Source: Microbacterium sp. Se63.02b
Lineage (GTDB): Bacteria > Actinomycetota > Actinomycetes > Actinomycetales > Microbacteriaceae
DNA: 64,000 nt
Direction of reading: 5' to 3'
Assembly (NCBI RefSeq): GCF_014171575.1
Contig: NZ_CP050453.1
Location: forward strand, 4,018,359-4,082,358
This document shows, piece by piece, positions 47,624 to 55,576 of this stretch. Positions within the stretch are counted from its first letter, which is position 1. Each line of letters starts with the position of its first letter. Made by a program: the position numbers and the translations under genes. Under the pieces are notes generated by a model. It did not search any database, was not told the DNA's origin, and saw nothing but the letters and a program-made list of their open reading frames with translations.

Positions 47624-47800
47624 ATGAATACACTTCTCGTCCTCATGGGGGTTCTCCTCGTCGCTTGCCCAGCGATCCTCCTTGTACTGCTCCTCGTCAT
47701 CGTGGTGCGATTTCGAGACAACGTCTACGCAGACCTTCGTGCGCTTCGTGGGGGCGTGAATCGGAGAAGGGATAAGGGGTTGGGGTCAGAGAAGCGCTGA
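47624..47800 (+). CDS. Small membrane protein, 58 residues
   Basis: MNTLLVLMGVLLVACPAILL opens a single hydrophobic helix (about residues 3-27), followed by a basic cytoplasmic tail RFRDNVYADLRALRGG and KRR-type residues. RBS AGGAAA is 7 bases upstream. Upstream lie TATAGT (47547-47552), an inverted repeat TTGAA...TTCAA, and unusually A/T-rich DNA for this window. No homologue recognised, and the base composition suggests recent acquisition or relaxed selection. Confidence 0.5.
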   Translation: MNTLLVLMGVLLVACPAILLVLLLVIVVRFRDNVYADLRALRGGVNRRRDKGLGSEKR

Positions 47801-47878
47801 CCGCTCCAGAGTGATCTTCTCTAAGAGGTCGACGATGTCGCCCTCTTCGTCCGCTCGACGAGAGATCGCTTCATGCCG

Positions 47879-48148
47879 CTACGGCCTGACGCCTGCGGGC
47901 AGAAGGAACAGCGCCAGGAGCGCGATCTCGAGGATGCCGGTACCGGAGAACACCACCAGGGCGGCACGATTCGTGCGACTCAGCCCGAACGGACCGACGA
48001 CCGCGAAGACGGCGGCGATCAGGACGAGTGTCCATCCGATCGGCGGAGCCAGGAAGATGGTCAGCATTCCGACCAGGATCAGCGCGGCGACGCCGATATC
48101 GCGCCCTCTGTCCAGCTTCGACGGCGTAGACGCCTCCCCCGGTGTCAT
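47879..48148 (-). CDS. Small two-helix membrane protein, 89 residues
   Basis: MTPGEASTPSKLDRGRDIGV then hydrophobic stretches VAALILVGMLTIFLAPPIGW (residues 20-39, running on) and ALVVFSGTGILEIALLALFL. A short hydrophilic link between them gives three closely packed segments. It has its own promoter with a perfect TATAAT 36 bases upstream. Convergent with the 58-residue gene. No family assigned. Confidence 0.6.
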   Translation of the reverse strand: MTPGEASTPSKLDRGRDIGVAALILVGMLTIFLAPPIGWTLVLIAAVFAVVGPFGLSRTNRAALVVFSGTGILEIALLALFLLPAGVRP

Positions 48149-48183
48149 CCTTGGGTACCCACTGGAGATAGCATGGGTGTAAC

Positions 48184-48189
48184 ATTATA
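48184..48189 (-). promoter_or_regulatory. -10 hexamer TATAAT before the two-helix protein
   Basis: Read on the minus strand this is a perfect TATAAT, rare in this GC-rich DNA, 36 bases before the ATG at 48148. The -35 region is poor, as often in actinobacteria. The GNAT gene stop at 48210 lies just upstream of it, so the promoter begins a new transcript. Confidence 0.5.
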
Positions 48190-48209
48190 CGTTGCTGCCG
48201 TCCCCGGTC

Positions 48210-48849
48210 TCAGCGCACAGCGGCGATCGGCCTCCCGAACGTCACGCCCCCCGGTGTCCTGCGCAGTTCTGTGAATCCGATACGGCGGTAGAAGGCGATC
48301 GCCCCGGTGTTCGTCCCGCCGGCCGTCAGTTGCAGCCCCGGAATGCCGCGCCGGCCGAGATCCTGGACGAGGGCGTCGATCAGAGCGCGCCCCCACCCGC
48401 TCCCCTGCGCTTCGGGCAGCAGGTCGATGTGCAGATGCGCGGGATGCTCGTCGACGAACGGCACCGGCCGCCCCCGATCGCCGCGGCGTATCGGAGCATC
48501 GCGGCGTCCTTCGCGGAGTCTCCGCCGCGCGGCGGTGCCCCTCCTCGCGCGGCGGCCACCACTCGTAGCGGAACCAGCGTTCGAACGCTGCCGTGTCGGG
48601 CGCGCACACGACGTAGCCGACGACGCGCTGTCCGTCGTCGATCACGAAGGCGGCGTCCGGGTGCTTCGCGACGTAGGGCAGCACGAAGATGTCGGCGAGA
48701 AGCCCCGAGGATCGATAGAGCCCGGTGGCGTCGGCACCGCCGTCACCCGTGCGCAGGCAGATGTCGGCGAGGTCCGCCTCGTCTCCGCGCCGGAAGGGCC
48801 GGAGGAGCGCTCGCCCCTCCGGCCCTTCCGCAGACGCGATCGAGCTCAC
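48210..48849 (-). CDS. GNAT family N-acetyltransferase
   Basis: About 213 residues. GTG overlaps the deacetylase stop (GTGA). The N-terminal half carries LLRPFRRGDEADLADICLRTGD and YVAKHPDAAFVIDDGQRVVG. The C-terminal half has the acetyl-CoA motif GSGWGRALIDALVQDLGRRG and GAIAFYRRIGF. The middle switches frame twice. One base is missing near 48527-48530 and one at G5 48474-48478, joining RRAAGDSAKDAAMLRYA and GGRPVPFVDEHPAHLHIDLL. Last gene of the proposed wall-sugar operon. Function inferred only as acetyl transfer. Confidence 0.83.
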
Positions 48850-49532
48850 GGTCCTGCGAGCTTGGCGCCCTTGTCCGCGACCACGAAACCGCAGGCACGG
48901 GTGGTCCCTGCCAGGCAGCCCTTCGCCAGCATGTTGGCGCTGTAGTAGTCGATGTAGCGGAAGCCGTAGGTCTCGCCCCGCGCGAACGCCTGACCCTGGA
49001 TCGCCGCACGCCACGTCTCATACGCGGCATCCGGGATCTCGACGTACATGTCGGGTGCGAAGCCCTCGGCGTCCTCCCAGTTGTCCGCGTGCAGGAACTG
49101 CGTGATCCCGTGGCGACCGTACGGGCTGCCCACCGGGAGCGACGCGAGGAAGCGGCCGCGCTCGGCGAGGATCGCCGCACGTTCGTGGTCGCGATGGATG
49201 CTCTTGGTCCAGTGCGTGATGAGGATCTCGGGCTTCTCCTGACGGATGATGTCGGCGATCTGCTCCGCCGCCGAATCATCGTCGGGCAGGAAGCCGTCGG
49301 AGTAGTCGAGCACACGGAACTCCGCGCCGATGGCAGCCGCGAAAGCCTCGCCCTCGGCGACCTTCTGCACGCGGTACTCCTCCGGGCTGATCGTGGGGTG
49401 TCCGCGCTCCCCGTACGTGCAGGCGAGGATGATCGCGCGATCGCCCTCCTGCACCATCTTGGCGAGAGTGGGACCCGCGGTCAGGTCCATGTCGCCGATG
49501 TGCCCGCCGATGGCGAGGACTGTCCTACCCAT
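48846..49532 (-). CDS. PIG-L (LmbE) family deacetylase
   Basis: 228 residues, N-acetylglucosamine-type deacetylase family. The metal motif, usually HPDD followed by E, is here IGGHIGDMDLTAG. His11 and Asp14 are kept as ligands, but the general-base Asp of MshB-like enzymes is Gly13. A second metal-binding His is likely in HWTKSIHRDHER (residues about 106-117). The gene lies 36 bases after the second permease gene of an ABC sugar importer. Removing an N-acetyl group from an imported amino sugar is plausible. Confidence 0.85.
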   Translation of the reverse strand: MGRTVLAIGGHIGDMDLTAGPTLAKMVQEGDRAIILACTYGERGHPTISPEEYRVQKVAEGEAFAAAIGAEFRVLDYSDGFLPDDDSAAEQIADIIRQEKPEILITHWTKSIHRDHERAAILAERGRFLASLPVGSPYGRHGITQFLHADNWEDAEGFAPDMYVEIPDAAYETWRAAIQGQAFARGETYGFRYIDYYSANMLAKGCLAGTTRACGFVVADKGAKLAGP

Positions 49533-49568
49533 TGTGTTGCTCCATTCGTGGTGCGTCGGACTGCGAGG

Positions 49569-50456
49569 TCACTTCATCCCGCTGAGCATCACGCCGCGGA
49601 CGTAGTACTTCTGCAGGAAGAGGAAGATGATCAGGACGGGGAGCGTGCTGATCACGATGCCGGCCATCACGATCGGCATCGTGCGGTTCGGGTCGATGAA
49701 GCTCTGCAGCATCTGGATGCCGACCGGCAGGGTCATCAGATCGGGGTTGGCCGAGGCGATCAGCGACGACCAGATGTACTCGTTCCACTGACCGACGAAG
49801 GTGATGACACCCAGCGTGATCGCGACGGGCGTCGCCTGCGGGAGCACGATGTTGAAGAACAGTCGCCATTCGCCCGCACCGTCGATGCGGGCGGCCTCGA
49901 GCATCTCGTCGGGAACGCCGACCATGAACTGCCGCATCAGGAAGATGCCGAAGCCGCTCACGAGGAACGGGAGCATCAACGAGACGATGTTGTTCGTCAT
50001 GCCGCCGAAGCCGCCCTGACCGAGGATGTTGTTCCCGCCGACCAGCGGCCAGTTCAGCATGATCAGGAAGTCGGGGATCAGCAGCAGGAACGGCGGCAGC
50101 ATCATGGTCGCGAGAACGAAGCGGAAGATGACGTCCCGCCCTCGGAATCGCAGCTTCGCCAGCGCATAGCCGGCCATGGCCGAGGTGATCAGCACGGATG
50201 CCGTCACGACCAGGGTCACCACGACGCTGTTGAAGAACAGCTTGTCGAGCTGCAGCTGCTCGAACGCGGCGGTGTAGTTATCCCACGTCCACGTCTCGGG
50301 GAAGAAGCGGTAGGGGAAGATGCCGTACTCGCCGGGTCCCTTGAGGGAGCTGAATACCGTGTCGAAGAACGGCACGATCATCATGACCCCGCCGATCGCG
50401 ACCACGAGGTAGGAGATCCAGGGGAACGGGTGACGCTTGCTCTTGCGGACGCCCAT
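49569..50456 (-). CDS. Carbohydrate ABC transporter permease (MalG type)
   Basis: 295 residues, six helices, first at about residues 13-32 (ISYLVVAIGGVMMIVPFFDT). EAA loop is EAARIDGAGEWRLFFNIVLP. ATG overlaps the partner permease stop (TGATG). Forms the channel with the MalF-type partner. No ATPase gene lies in this operon, so a shared MsiK-like ATPase elsewhere is expected, which is usual in actinobacterial sugar importers. Confidence 0.92.
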   Translation of the reverse strand: MGVRKSKRHPFPWISYLVVAIGGVMMIVPFFDTVFSSLKGPGEYGIFPYRFFPETWTWDNYTAAFEQLQLDKLFFNSVVVTLVVTASVLITSAMAGYALAKLRFRGRDVIFRFVLATMMLPPFLLLIPDFLIMLNWPLVGGNNILGQGGFGGMTNNIVSLMLPFLVSGFGIFLMRQFMVGVPDEMLEAARIDGAGEWRLFFNIVLPQATPVAITLGVITFVGQWNEYIWSSLIASANPDLMTLPVGIQMLQSFIDPNRTMPIVMAGIVISTLPVLIIFLFLQKYYVRGVMLSGMK

Positions 50457-51430
50457 CAGTCGTCTCCTCCGGTGCGACGGCTGATCCACAGCTGGAGCAG
50501 CGTGATGATGAAGATGATGAGGAACAGCACCATCGCCATGGCGCTCGCCGTGCCCCAGGCGCCGAACTTGAACGCCTGCTGGTACATCTCGAACGCCGCG
50601 ACGTTCGTGGCGTTCGCAGGCCCGCCGTCCTTCGTCATCACGATGATCAGCGCGAAGGACTGGAGCCCCGCGATGCACTGGGTGATGAAGACGAACACGA
50701 GCGACGGGCGCAGCAGCGGCAGCGTGATGCTCCAGAACGTGCGCCACGGCCCCGCGCCGTCGATCTCCGCTGCCTCGTACATGGTCTTGTCGATGCCCTT
50801 GATGCCGGCGGTGAGGATGAGCACGGCGGCGCCGATGGAAGCCCACGCCTGCACCACGGCAACAGAGGGCAGTGCGAGATTCGGGTCGGAGAGGAATCCG
50901 ATCGAGTTCACACCGACCGCGTTCAGCACAGCGTTGATGAGCCCAGCGGGCTGGTAGAGCATCTTCCAGACGTTGCCGATGGCGACCACGGTCGCGACCA
51001 CGGGAAGGAAGTACAGGAATCGCCAGAACCCCTGGAACTTCAGCCGTTCGATCAGCTGGGCGACCACGACCGATCCGCCCACCGCCAGGATCACGGCGAT
51101 GATCGCGAACAGGAACGTGTTCACCAGGATCGGCGAGACGAACGTGCTGTCCAGCTGCAGGATCTCGGCGTAGTTCTGGAAGCCGGTGAACTCGATCTTC
51201 GTGAGATCGAATCCGCCCCAGGTCGACAGCGACAGGAAGATCGCGAAGAACGTGGGGAGGATGAGGAACACGGTGAAGAACAGCAGGGAGGGCGCCAGGA
51301 ACAGGTACCCGGCGCGCGCCTCGCGGCGGAATCTGCGGGCCCTCGGCTTGGTCTTCGTCGTGCCGACGGTGACCGCCATCGTGTCCTCGGCGGCTTCTTG
51401 CGCCGCCGTCATGAGTGTGGGATTGGCCAT
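50456..51430 (-). CDS. Carbohydrate ABC transporter permease (MalF type)
   Basis: 324 residues. A hydrophilic N-terminus (TVGTTKTKPRARRFRREARA) precedes six helices. EAA loop EAAEIDGAGPWRTFWSITLP (20 residues). Partner of the MalG-type protein. It is separated from the binding-protein gene by a 67-base gap holding a strong hairpin, which may dampen expression of the permeases relative to the binding protein. Confidence 0.92.
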   Translation of the reverse strand: MANPTLMTAAQEAAEDTMAVTVGTTKTKPRARRFRREARAGYLFLAPSLLFFTVFLILPTFFAIFLSLSTWGGFDLTKIEFTGFQNYAEILQLDSTFVSPILVNTFLFAIIAVILAVGGSVVVAQLIERLKFQGFWRFLYFLPVVATVVAIGNVWKMLYQPAGLINAVLNAVGVNSIGFLSDPNLALPSVAVVQAWASIGAAVLILTAGIKGIDKTMYEAAEIDGAGPWRTFWSITLPLLRPSLVFVFITQCIAGLQSFALIIVMTKDGGPANATNVAAFEMYQQAFKFGAWGTASAMAMVLFLIIFIITLLQLWISRRTGGDD

Positions 51431-51458
51431 CGGCCCTCCGAGAGTGAGTGGTCTTGGC

Positions 51459-51490
51459 GGAGGGCGGGGACTCGGGTGTCCCCGCCCTCC
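51459..51490 (-). terminator. Intercistronic hairpin between binding protein and permease genes
   Basis: A 13-bp perfect stem (51459-51471 with 51478-51490) and a six-base loop. There is no T-tract, so partial termination or protection of the upstream mRNA is more likely than a full stop. Such hairpins typically raise the ratio of binding protein to permease. Confidence 0.7.
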
Positions 51491-51497
51491 GGTGGTG

Positions 51498-52799
51498 CTA
51501 CTGGGCGTCGATCTCCTTGACCAGCTTCGAGAAGGTGGTCTTCACGTCGGCGCCGTTGACGATGATGTCGTTCAGCGCCGTGTTCGTCGACGTCTTCGCC
51601 TCGTAGGCGTTGGAGGCGTTCGACTCCGCCATGGCGTACTCCGCCGCGGCGTAGATCGGCTCGAGGTTCGGCTCTTCGGCGAGGTACTTCGGACCGAGGA
51701 TCTCCGCGTCGGTGGTGCGCGGCGGGATCAGGCCCTGCGTCGCGAGGAAGTCACCGAGCGCGGTCACGCCGTCCTCGTTCTCGTGGGAGTTCAACCAGCT
51801 GAGGAACTTCCACGCCTCCTCCTGGTGCTGGCTGCCGGAGTTCACACCCGTGAAGAACGTGTAGGCGAGCGAGCCCACGTCGCCGTCCTTCGGCCCCGGC
51901 ACGGGCGCGACACCGACGTTCGCGTAGTCGTCGCCCATCGAGGCCTTGAGGCTGCCGATCCACCATCCGGCCTGGACGGCCATGGCCACCCCGCCGGTCG
52001 GGAACGCCTTGGTGGGCATGATCGACGTCGACGTCGCACCGGTCTCGGCGAGATCGGCCTCGAGCTGCATGACGTCTTCGGCGGTGTCGTCCATCGCCGA
52101 CTTCCCGTCCGGCGCGAGGAACTCTCCGCCTGCCGAGTCCAGCAGCGACAGGAACGGGTGCACCGTGTGGTTGTCGCCATCCTGGATCAGTGAGATGCCC
52201 TGGACGATGGTGTTGCCCGAGCCGTCCTTCTTCGTCGTCGCGTTGGCGATCTCCGTCAGCTCATCCCAGGTCTTCGGCGGACCGTCGTAGCCGGCGTCGG
52301 CGAGGATCTGCTTGTTGTAGAAGAGCGCGTACGTGTTGAACTCCGTCGGGTATCCGAGCAGATCTCCCTCACCGGTGGTCACCGAGTCCAACGCGGCCTG
52401 GCTGTAGTTCTCGGTGATGTCCTTCGCGACGTCCTCCGGCGGTGCGGAGAGCACGCCGTTGGCCTGCAGCTGTCCGCCCCACAGCGAGTAGGAGCTGACG
52501 ATGTCCGCGCCGCGCCCACCGGTCTGTCGAACGTTGAGTGTGGTGAGCAGCTCGTCGAAGTTGACGGCCTGAGAGGTGACCTGGATGTCCGGGTTCTCCT
52601 CGTTCCACTGGTCGATCAGTGCACCGACGCCGGTCTTGAAGGGGTCGCTGCCGTAGTGGCTGAGGAAGGTGAGTTCGACGACGCCGTCCTCCCCTCCGCC
52701 TTCGCCGGTCGTGCATCCGGCCAGTGCGAGCGCGGCCACGCTGCTGAGCGCGATCGCGGTCACCATGCGTCGGCTACGACGCTGTGCTGCAGACTTCAT
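51498..52799 (-). CDS. Carbohydrate ABC transporter substrate-binding lipoprotein (family 1)
   Basis: 433 residues. Lipobox LALAGC (Cys29). Family-1 features LTFLSHYGSDPFKTGVGALI and IVSSYSLWGGQLQANGV, MPTKAFPTGGVAMAVQAGWW (20), LAYTFFTGVNSGSQHQEEAW. ATG 52799 follows AGAGGAA. The ligand is unknown. The NamZ and PIG-L genes suggest an amino sugar such as MurNAc, GlcNAc or a wall fragment. The GNAT gene lies just upstream (25-base gap), so a promoter before the GNAT gene serves both. Confidence 0.9.
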   Translation of the reverse strand: MKSAAQRRSRRMVTAIALSSVAALALAGCTTGEGGGEDGVVELTFLSHYGSDPFKTGVGALIDQWNEENPDIQVTSQAVNFDELLTTLNVRQTGGRGADIVSSYSLWGGQLQANGVLSAPPEDVAKDITENYSQAALDSVTTGEGDLLGYPTEFNTYALFYNKQILADAGYDGPPKTWDELTEIANATTKKDGSGNTIVQGISLIQDGDNHTVHPFLSLLDSAGGEFLAPDGKSAMDDTAEDVMQLEADLAETGATSTSIMPTKAFPTGGVAMAVQAGWWIGSLKASMGDDYANVGVAPVPGPKDGDVGSLAYTFFTGVNSGSQHQEEAWKFLSWLNSHENEDGVTALGDFLATQGLIPPRTTDAEILGPKYLAEEPNLEPIYAAAEYAMAESNASNAYEAKTSTNTALNDIIVNGADVKTTFSKLVKEIDAQ

Positions 52800-52824
52800 G
52801 TGATTCCTCTCGGGTGTGTCCGCG

Positions 52825-53781
52825 CTAGGCGGCGGTGGGGGCGTGCATGATCGTGAAGGTCCGTGTGATCTCGAACCCGGTGTTGAGGTAGAGGTGCCCG
52901 GCGGCGGAGGTCTCCTCGGTCCAGAGGAACCATGCGCTGTGGGCGCCGAGTGCCCGCATGCGTTCGAGCGTGAGATGGAGCAGGATCTTTCCGAGGCCCG
53001 TGCCCCGGCTCTCCGGCAGCACACCGAACGGGCCGAAGCGCTCGAGCACGTTCTCGTAGGTTCCGTGCATGGCCCAGCCGAGCATGACGCCGTCGGGGTT
53101 GCGGCACGCCATGATCCGCTCGAGCGACTGTCCCCCGAGCACCCCCTCGCGGATCCCGCGTGACCAGTCGGCGTTGAACGTCCCGGCGACCTCGATGAGA
53201 TCGACCAGGTCATCGCCGGTCGGCGAGAAGAAGGTCCAGCCCTGGGCGCGCAGCTCGGCGATACGCGCACGGATGTCGTCCGGCATCGAGTAGTCGTTGA
53301 GCGTGCGGTCCATCGCGACCGAGGTGTACTGCGTCTCGAAGCCCATGGACCGCAGGAAGGCGTCGGCTTCGGGGTAGCGCTCCGCATCCAGGCCCGGCAG
53401 GAAGTAGTTCGGGGTGTACGACGAGAAGTAGACCTTCTCGACGCCGTGGCTGCGCAGCCACTTCTTGGCGGCGGTCATGAGCGCCGTCGCAATCCCGGCG
53501 CGGCGGGCGGACGGGACGACGAAGAAGAAGGGGATCCAGCCGGACTCGGGTTCGAGGTCGTCGGCGTCGACCGCGATCCTGCGGCGGACGGCGTACACCG
53601 CTCCGAGGATCGATCCGTCCTCCTCCGCCAGGAACAGTCCGTTCGCGTCGAAGTTGCGGTCGAGCAGGATCAGGTCGCGGAAGCGGTCGTAGCTGATTCC
53701 GTCTCCGGGCGCCGCCTCGGTCCAGGCCTGCGCGATCTCCGGGCCGTCGCCGGCACGGAAGGTCCTGATGTTGCTCTTCAT
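52825..53781 (-). CDS. GNAT protein with two acetyltransferase domains
   Basis: 318 residues. First GNAT domain about residues 3-150 (MKSNIRTFRAGDGPEIAQAW, VVPSARRAGIATALMTAAKK). Second domain about 155-315 with GVLPESRGTGLGKILLHLTL and AAGHLYLNTGFEI. Both have acetyl-CoA-loop-like sequences (ARRAGIA and SRGTGLG). Substrate unknown. First gene of the promoter-led run GNAT, binding protein, permeases, PIG-L, GNAT. Amino-sugar acetylation would fit the context but is untested. Confidence 0.85.
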   Translation of the reverse strand: MKSNIRTFRAGDGPEIAQAWTEAAPGDGISYDRFRDLILLDRNFDANGLFLAEEDGSILGAVYAVRRRIAVDADDLEPESGWIPFFFVVPSARRAGIATALMTAAKKWLRSHGVEKVYFSSYTPNYFLPGLDAERYPEADAFLRSMGFETQYTSVAMDRTLNDYSMPDDIRARIAELRAQGWTFFSPTGDDLVDLIEVAGTFNADWSRGIREGVLGGQSLERIMACRNPDGVMLGWAMHGTYENVLERFGPFGVLPESRGTGLGKILLHLTLERMRALGAHSAWFLWTEETSAAGHLYLNTGFEITRTFTIMHAPTAA

Positions 53782-53826
53782 TGGGTGCTCCTGGGGGTGG
53801 GTGTCGGCGTCGGCACGATGGATTGA

Positions 53827-53855
53827 AATTACATTCACCGGCGCCGGGATGTCAA
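53827..53855 (-). promoter_or_regulatory. Promoter of the GNAT-ABC operon
   Basis: On the minus strand, TTGACA (53850-53855) and GTAATT (53827-53832) are 17 bases apart. Surrounding DNA (about 53815-53892) is markedly A/T-rich. TGAATGTAATTTCA, an inverted repeat TGAA...TTCA, overlaps the -10 and could be an operator. Confidence 0.6.
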
Positions 53856-53892
53856 TAAGTTTTGAATATCTTTAACACTCTGGAAATATTTT

Positions 53893-55080
53893 TCAGCGCG
53901 GGTACAGCAGGACTGTGTCGTCGTACACGTCGCCGACACGCTGTGGTGCGCGGTACAGCGGTGCGAACTCTCCGGTGCCGTTGATGGCCTCGCGGAGCGA
54001 TGTGGATCCCCACAGACGATCCAGGGCGTATCCGGTGTCCCCCGGATCCAGTCGCTCGCCCGCGTTCAGGCTGCGAACGTCATCCGGAGCCTGATCCCGC
54101 GCGGTCTCGAGGATCGCCAGCGCCGTGCCGACGGGGTCGAACGCCCGGTGGTCGACGATGTGCAGCTGCACGCCTCTGGCGGTCTCCCCCGCATGCTTGT
54201 GGAACGTCGGTTGGAACGCGATCTCTCTCACGAGCACCCCCGGAAGGTCGCGTCCGCGAAGAGTCTCCGCGAACTCCACAGGGAGGAACGGGGCGCCGAT
54301 CATCTCGAAGGGCCGTGTGGTGCCGCGCCCTTCACTGAGGGTCGTTCCTTCGACCAACCCGGTGCCGGCGAAGGCATACACGGAGTCGAGGGTCGGGATG
54401 TTCGGAGACGGCGGCACCCAGGCGAGACCGGTCGACGACCAGTCGTTCGCGGCATCCCAGCCCTCCATCGTGACGACGTGCAGGTCGAGGCTCAGCCCCT
54501 CGTTCGTCAGGTCGCGTGCGGCGAACAGCCGTGCCAGCTCTCCCGCGGTCAGCCCGTGACGCTGCGAGATGTCGCTGCGCCCCACGAAGCTCGTGAATCG
54601 GCTCTCGCTGACGCCCGGTCCACTGAGCACGGCGCCGCCGAGCGGGTTCGGGCGGTCGAAGACGGTGAAGGGCAGACCCAGCCGTGCCGCGCTGCGCATG
54701 GCGTCGTACATCGTCCAGATATATGTGTAGAAGCGGACTCCGATGTCCTGCATGTCGAAGGCGAGCGCATCGACCCCGGATGCTTCGATCATCTCGTCGA
54801 GGAGCGCACCTTCGGTCAGATAGGTGTCGCTGAAGGGCAGGCCGGAGCGCTCGTCGCGGTCCATCGAGGTGCTCTCGCCCGCCTGGACCGCACCATCCAG
54901 CCCGTGCTCGGGTCCGAAGAGATGGTGCAGCGGAACGCCCGCCGACACCAGGGCATCGATGTTCCTCGACAGATCGGGCATCGTGCCGGTGAAGTTGGTC
55001 AGCAGGCCGATGCGCTCACCCACCAGGAGGTCCGGACGCGCGGCTGCGCATTCCACTCCGGTGCGGGTACGTGGTGCCAT
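53893..55080 (-). CDS. Exo-beta-N-acetylmuramidase NamZ family protein (DUF1343, GH171)
   Basis: 395 residues. Family signature GLLTNFTGTMPDLSRNIDAL, then FGPEHGLDGAVQAGE (E58, H59 in the conserved FGPEHG), DMQDIGVRFYTYIWTMYDAM (20), TVFDRPNPLGG and EGRGTTRPFEMIGAP (as TLSEGRGTTRPFE). The characterised Bacillus subtilis member releases MurNAc from the non-reducing ends of peptidoglycan fragments. This copy has no signal peptide, so it would act inside the cell on imported material, unlike the secreted B. subtilis enzyme. ATG follows AAGGGAG. Adjacent to the ABC importer and transcribed the same way. Confidence 0.88.
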   Translation of the reverse strand: MAPRTRTGVECAAARPDLLVGERIGLLTNFTGTMPDLSRNIDALVSAGVPLHHLFGPEHGLDGAVQAGESTSMDRDERSGLPFSDTYLTEGALLDEMIEASGVDALAFDMQDIGVRFYTYIWTMYDAMRSAARLGLPFTVFDRPNPLGGAVLSGPGVSESRFTSFVGRSDISQRHGLTAGELARLFAARDLTNEGLSLDLHVVTMEGWDAANDWSSTGLAWVPPSPNIPTLDSVYAFAGTGLVEGTTLSEGRGTTRPFEMIGAPFLPVEFAETLRGRDLPGVLVREIAFQPTFHKHAGETARGVQLHIVDHRAFDPVGTALAILETARDQAPDDVRSLNAGERLDPGDTGYALDRLWGSTSLREAINGTGEFAPLYRAPQRVGDVYDDTVLLYPR

Positions 55081-55165
55081 GACGAACTCCCTTGTGTCGT
55101 GAACGCGGGAGGGTCTCTACCTCGAGTCCACCAGCCGCGTTGCTGTCACCTTTTTACCAGTGTTC

Positions 55166-55185
55166 CATGATTTATGAAAATCATG
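55166..55185. promoter_or_regulatory. 20-bp perfect palindrome upstream of namZ
   Basis: CATGATTT-ATGA-AAATCATG, 8+4+8 perfect, lies 86-105 bases before the namZ ATG. It overlaps the -35 position of a weak promoter (TTTCAT, 17 bases, TAAAAA on the minus strand). The dyad is a strong operator candidate. No regulator gene lies in the immediate neighbourhood. Confidence 0.55.
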
Positions 55186-55231
55186 TTCACCGAGGGGCGC
55201 ACGAGACGGCCACGACTCTGCGGTCGTCCGA

Positions 55232-55567
55232 TCAGGAGGCGTCTGCGACCGTGGGATCCCAGCGGCGGTGACGCTGCTTCTCGTCCAGCAGGCCCCAGAC
55301 CGCAGGGGTCAGCTCGGGGTACTCCAGGGCGATCTGCCGCAGCACGCGGTAGTGCCGTGCCGCGTTGGGGCGCACGCCGTCGTTTGCGGTGATGTTGTCC
55401 GCGCGCAGGAGGTAGACGACCAACTCATCGACGCTCGGAAGCTCCTCCATGAACTCCCACGGGTCCTCGCCCCCGAGCAGGCGCTCCTGAATGAGGACGG
55501 CGAGTTCGTCTGCGGCCTCGGCGCGCAGCACTTCCAGGCTGGCTCGGCGCTGCACGGACTCGCTCAT
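55232..55567 (-). CDS. Conserved hypothetical protein, 111 residues
   Basis: All-helical, charged, no membrane segment: ASLEVLRAEAADELAVLIQE, WEFMEELPSVDELVVYLLRA and RPNAARHYRVLRQIALEYPE. ATG 55567 lies nine bases past the sugar-porter gene stop, so it may be last of that transcript. No function recognised. The palindrome and namZ promoter follow its 3' end. Confidence 0.65.
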   Translation of the reverse strand: MSESVQRRASLEVLRAEAADELAVLIQERLLGGEDPWEFMEELPSVDELVVYLLRADNITANDGVRPNAARHYRVLRQIALEYPELTPAVWGLLDEKQRHRRWDPTVADAS

Positions 55568-55576
55568 GCTTCAAGC

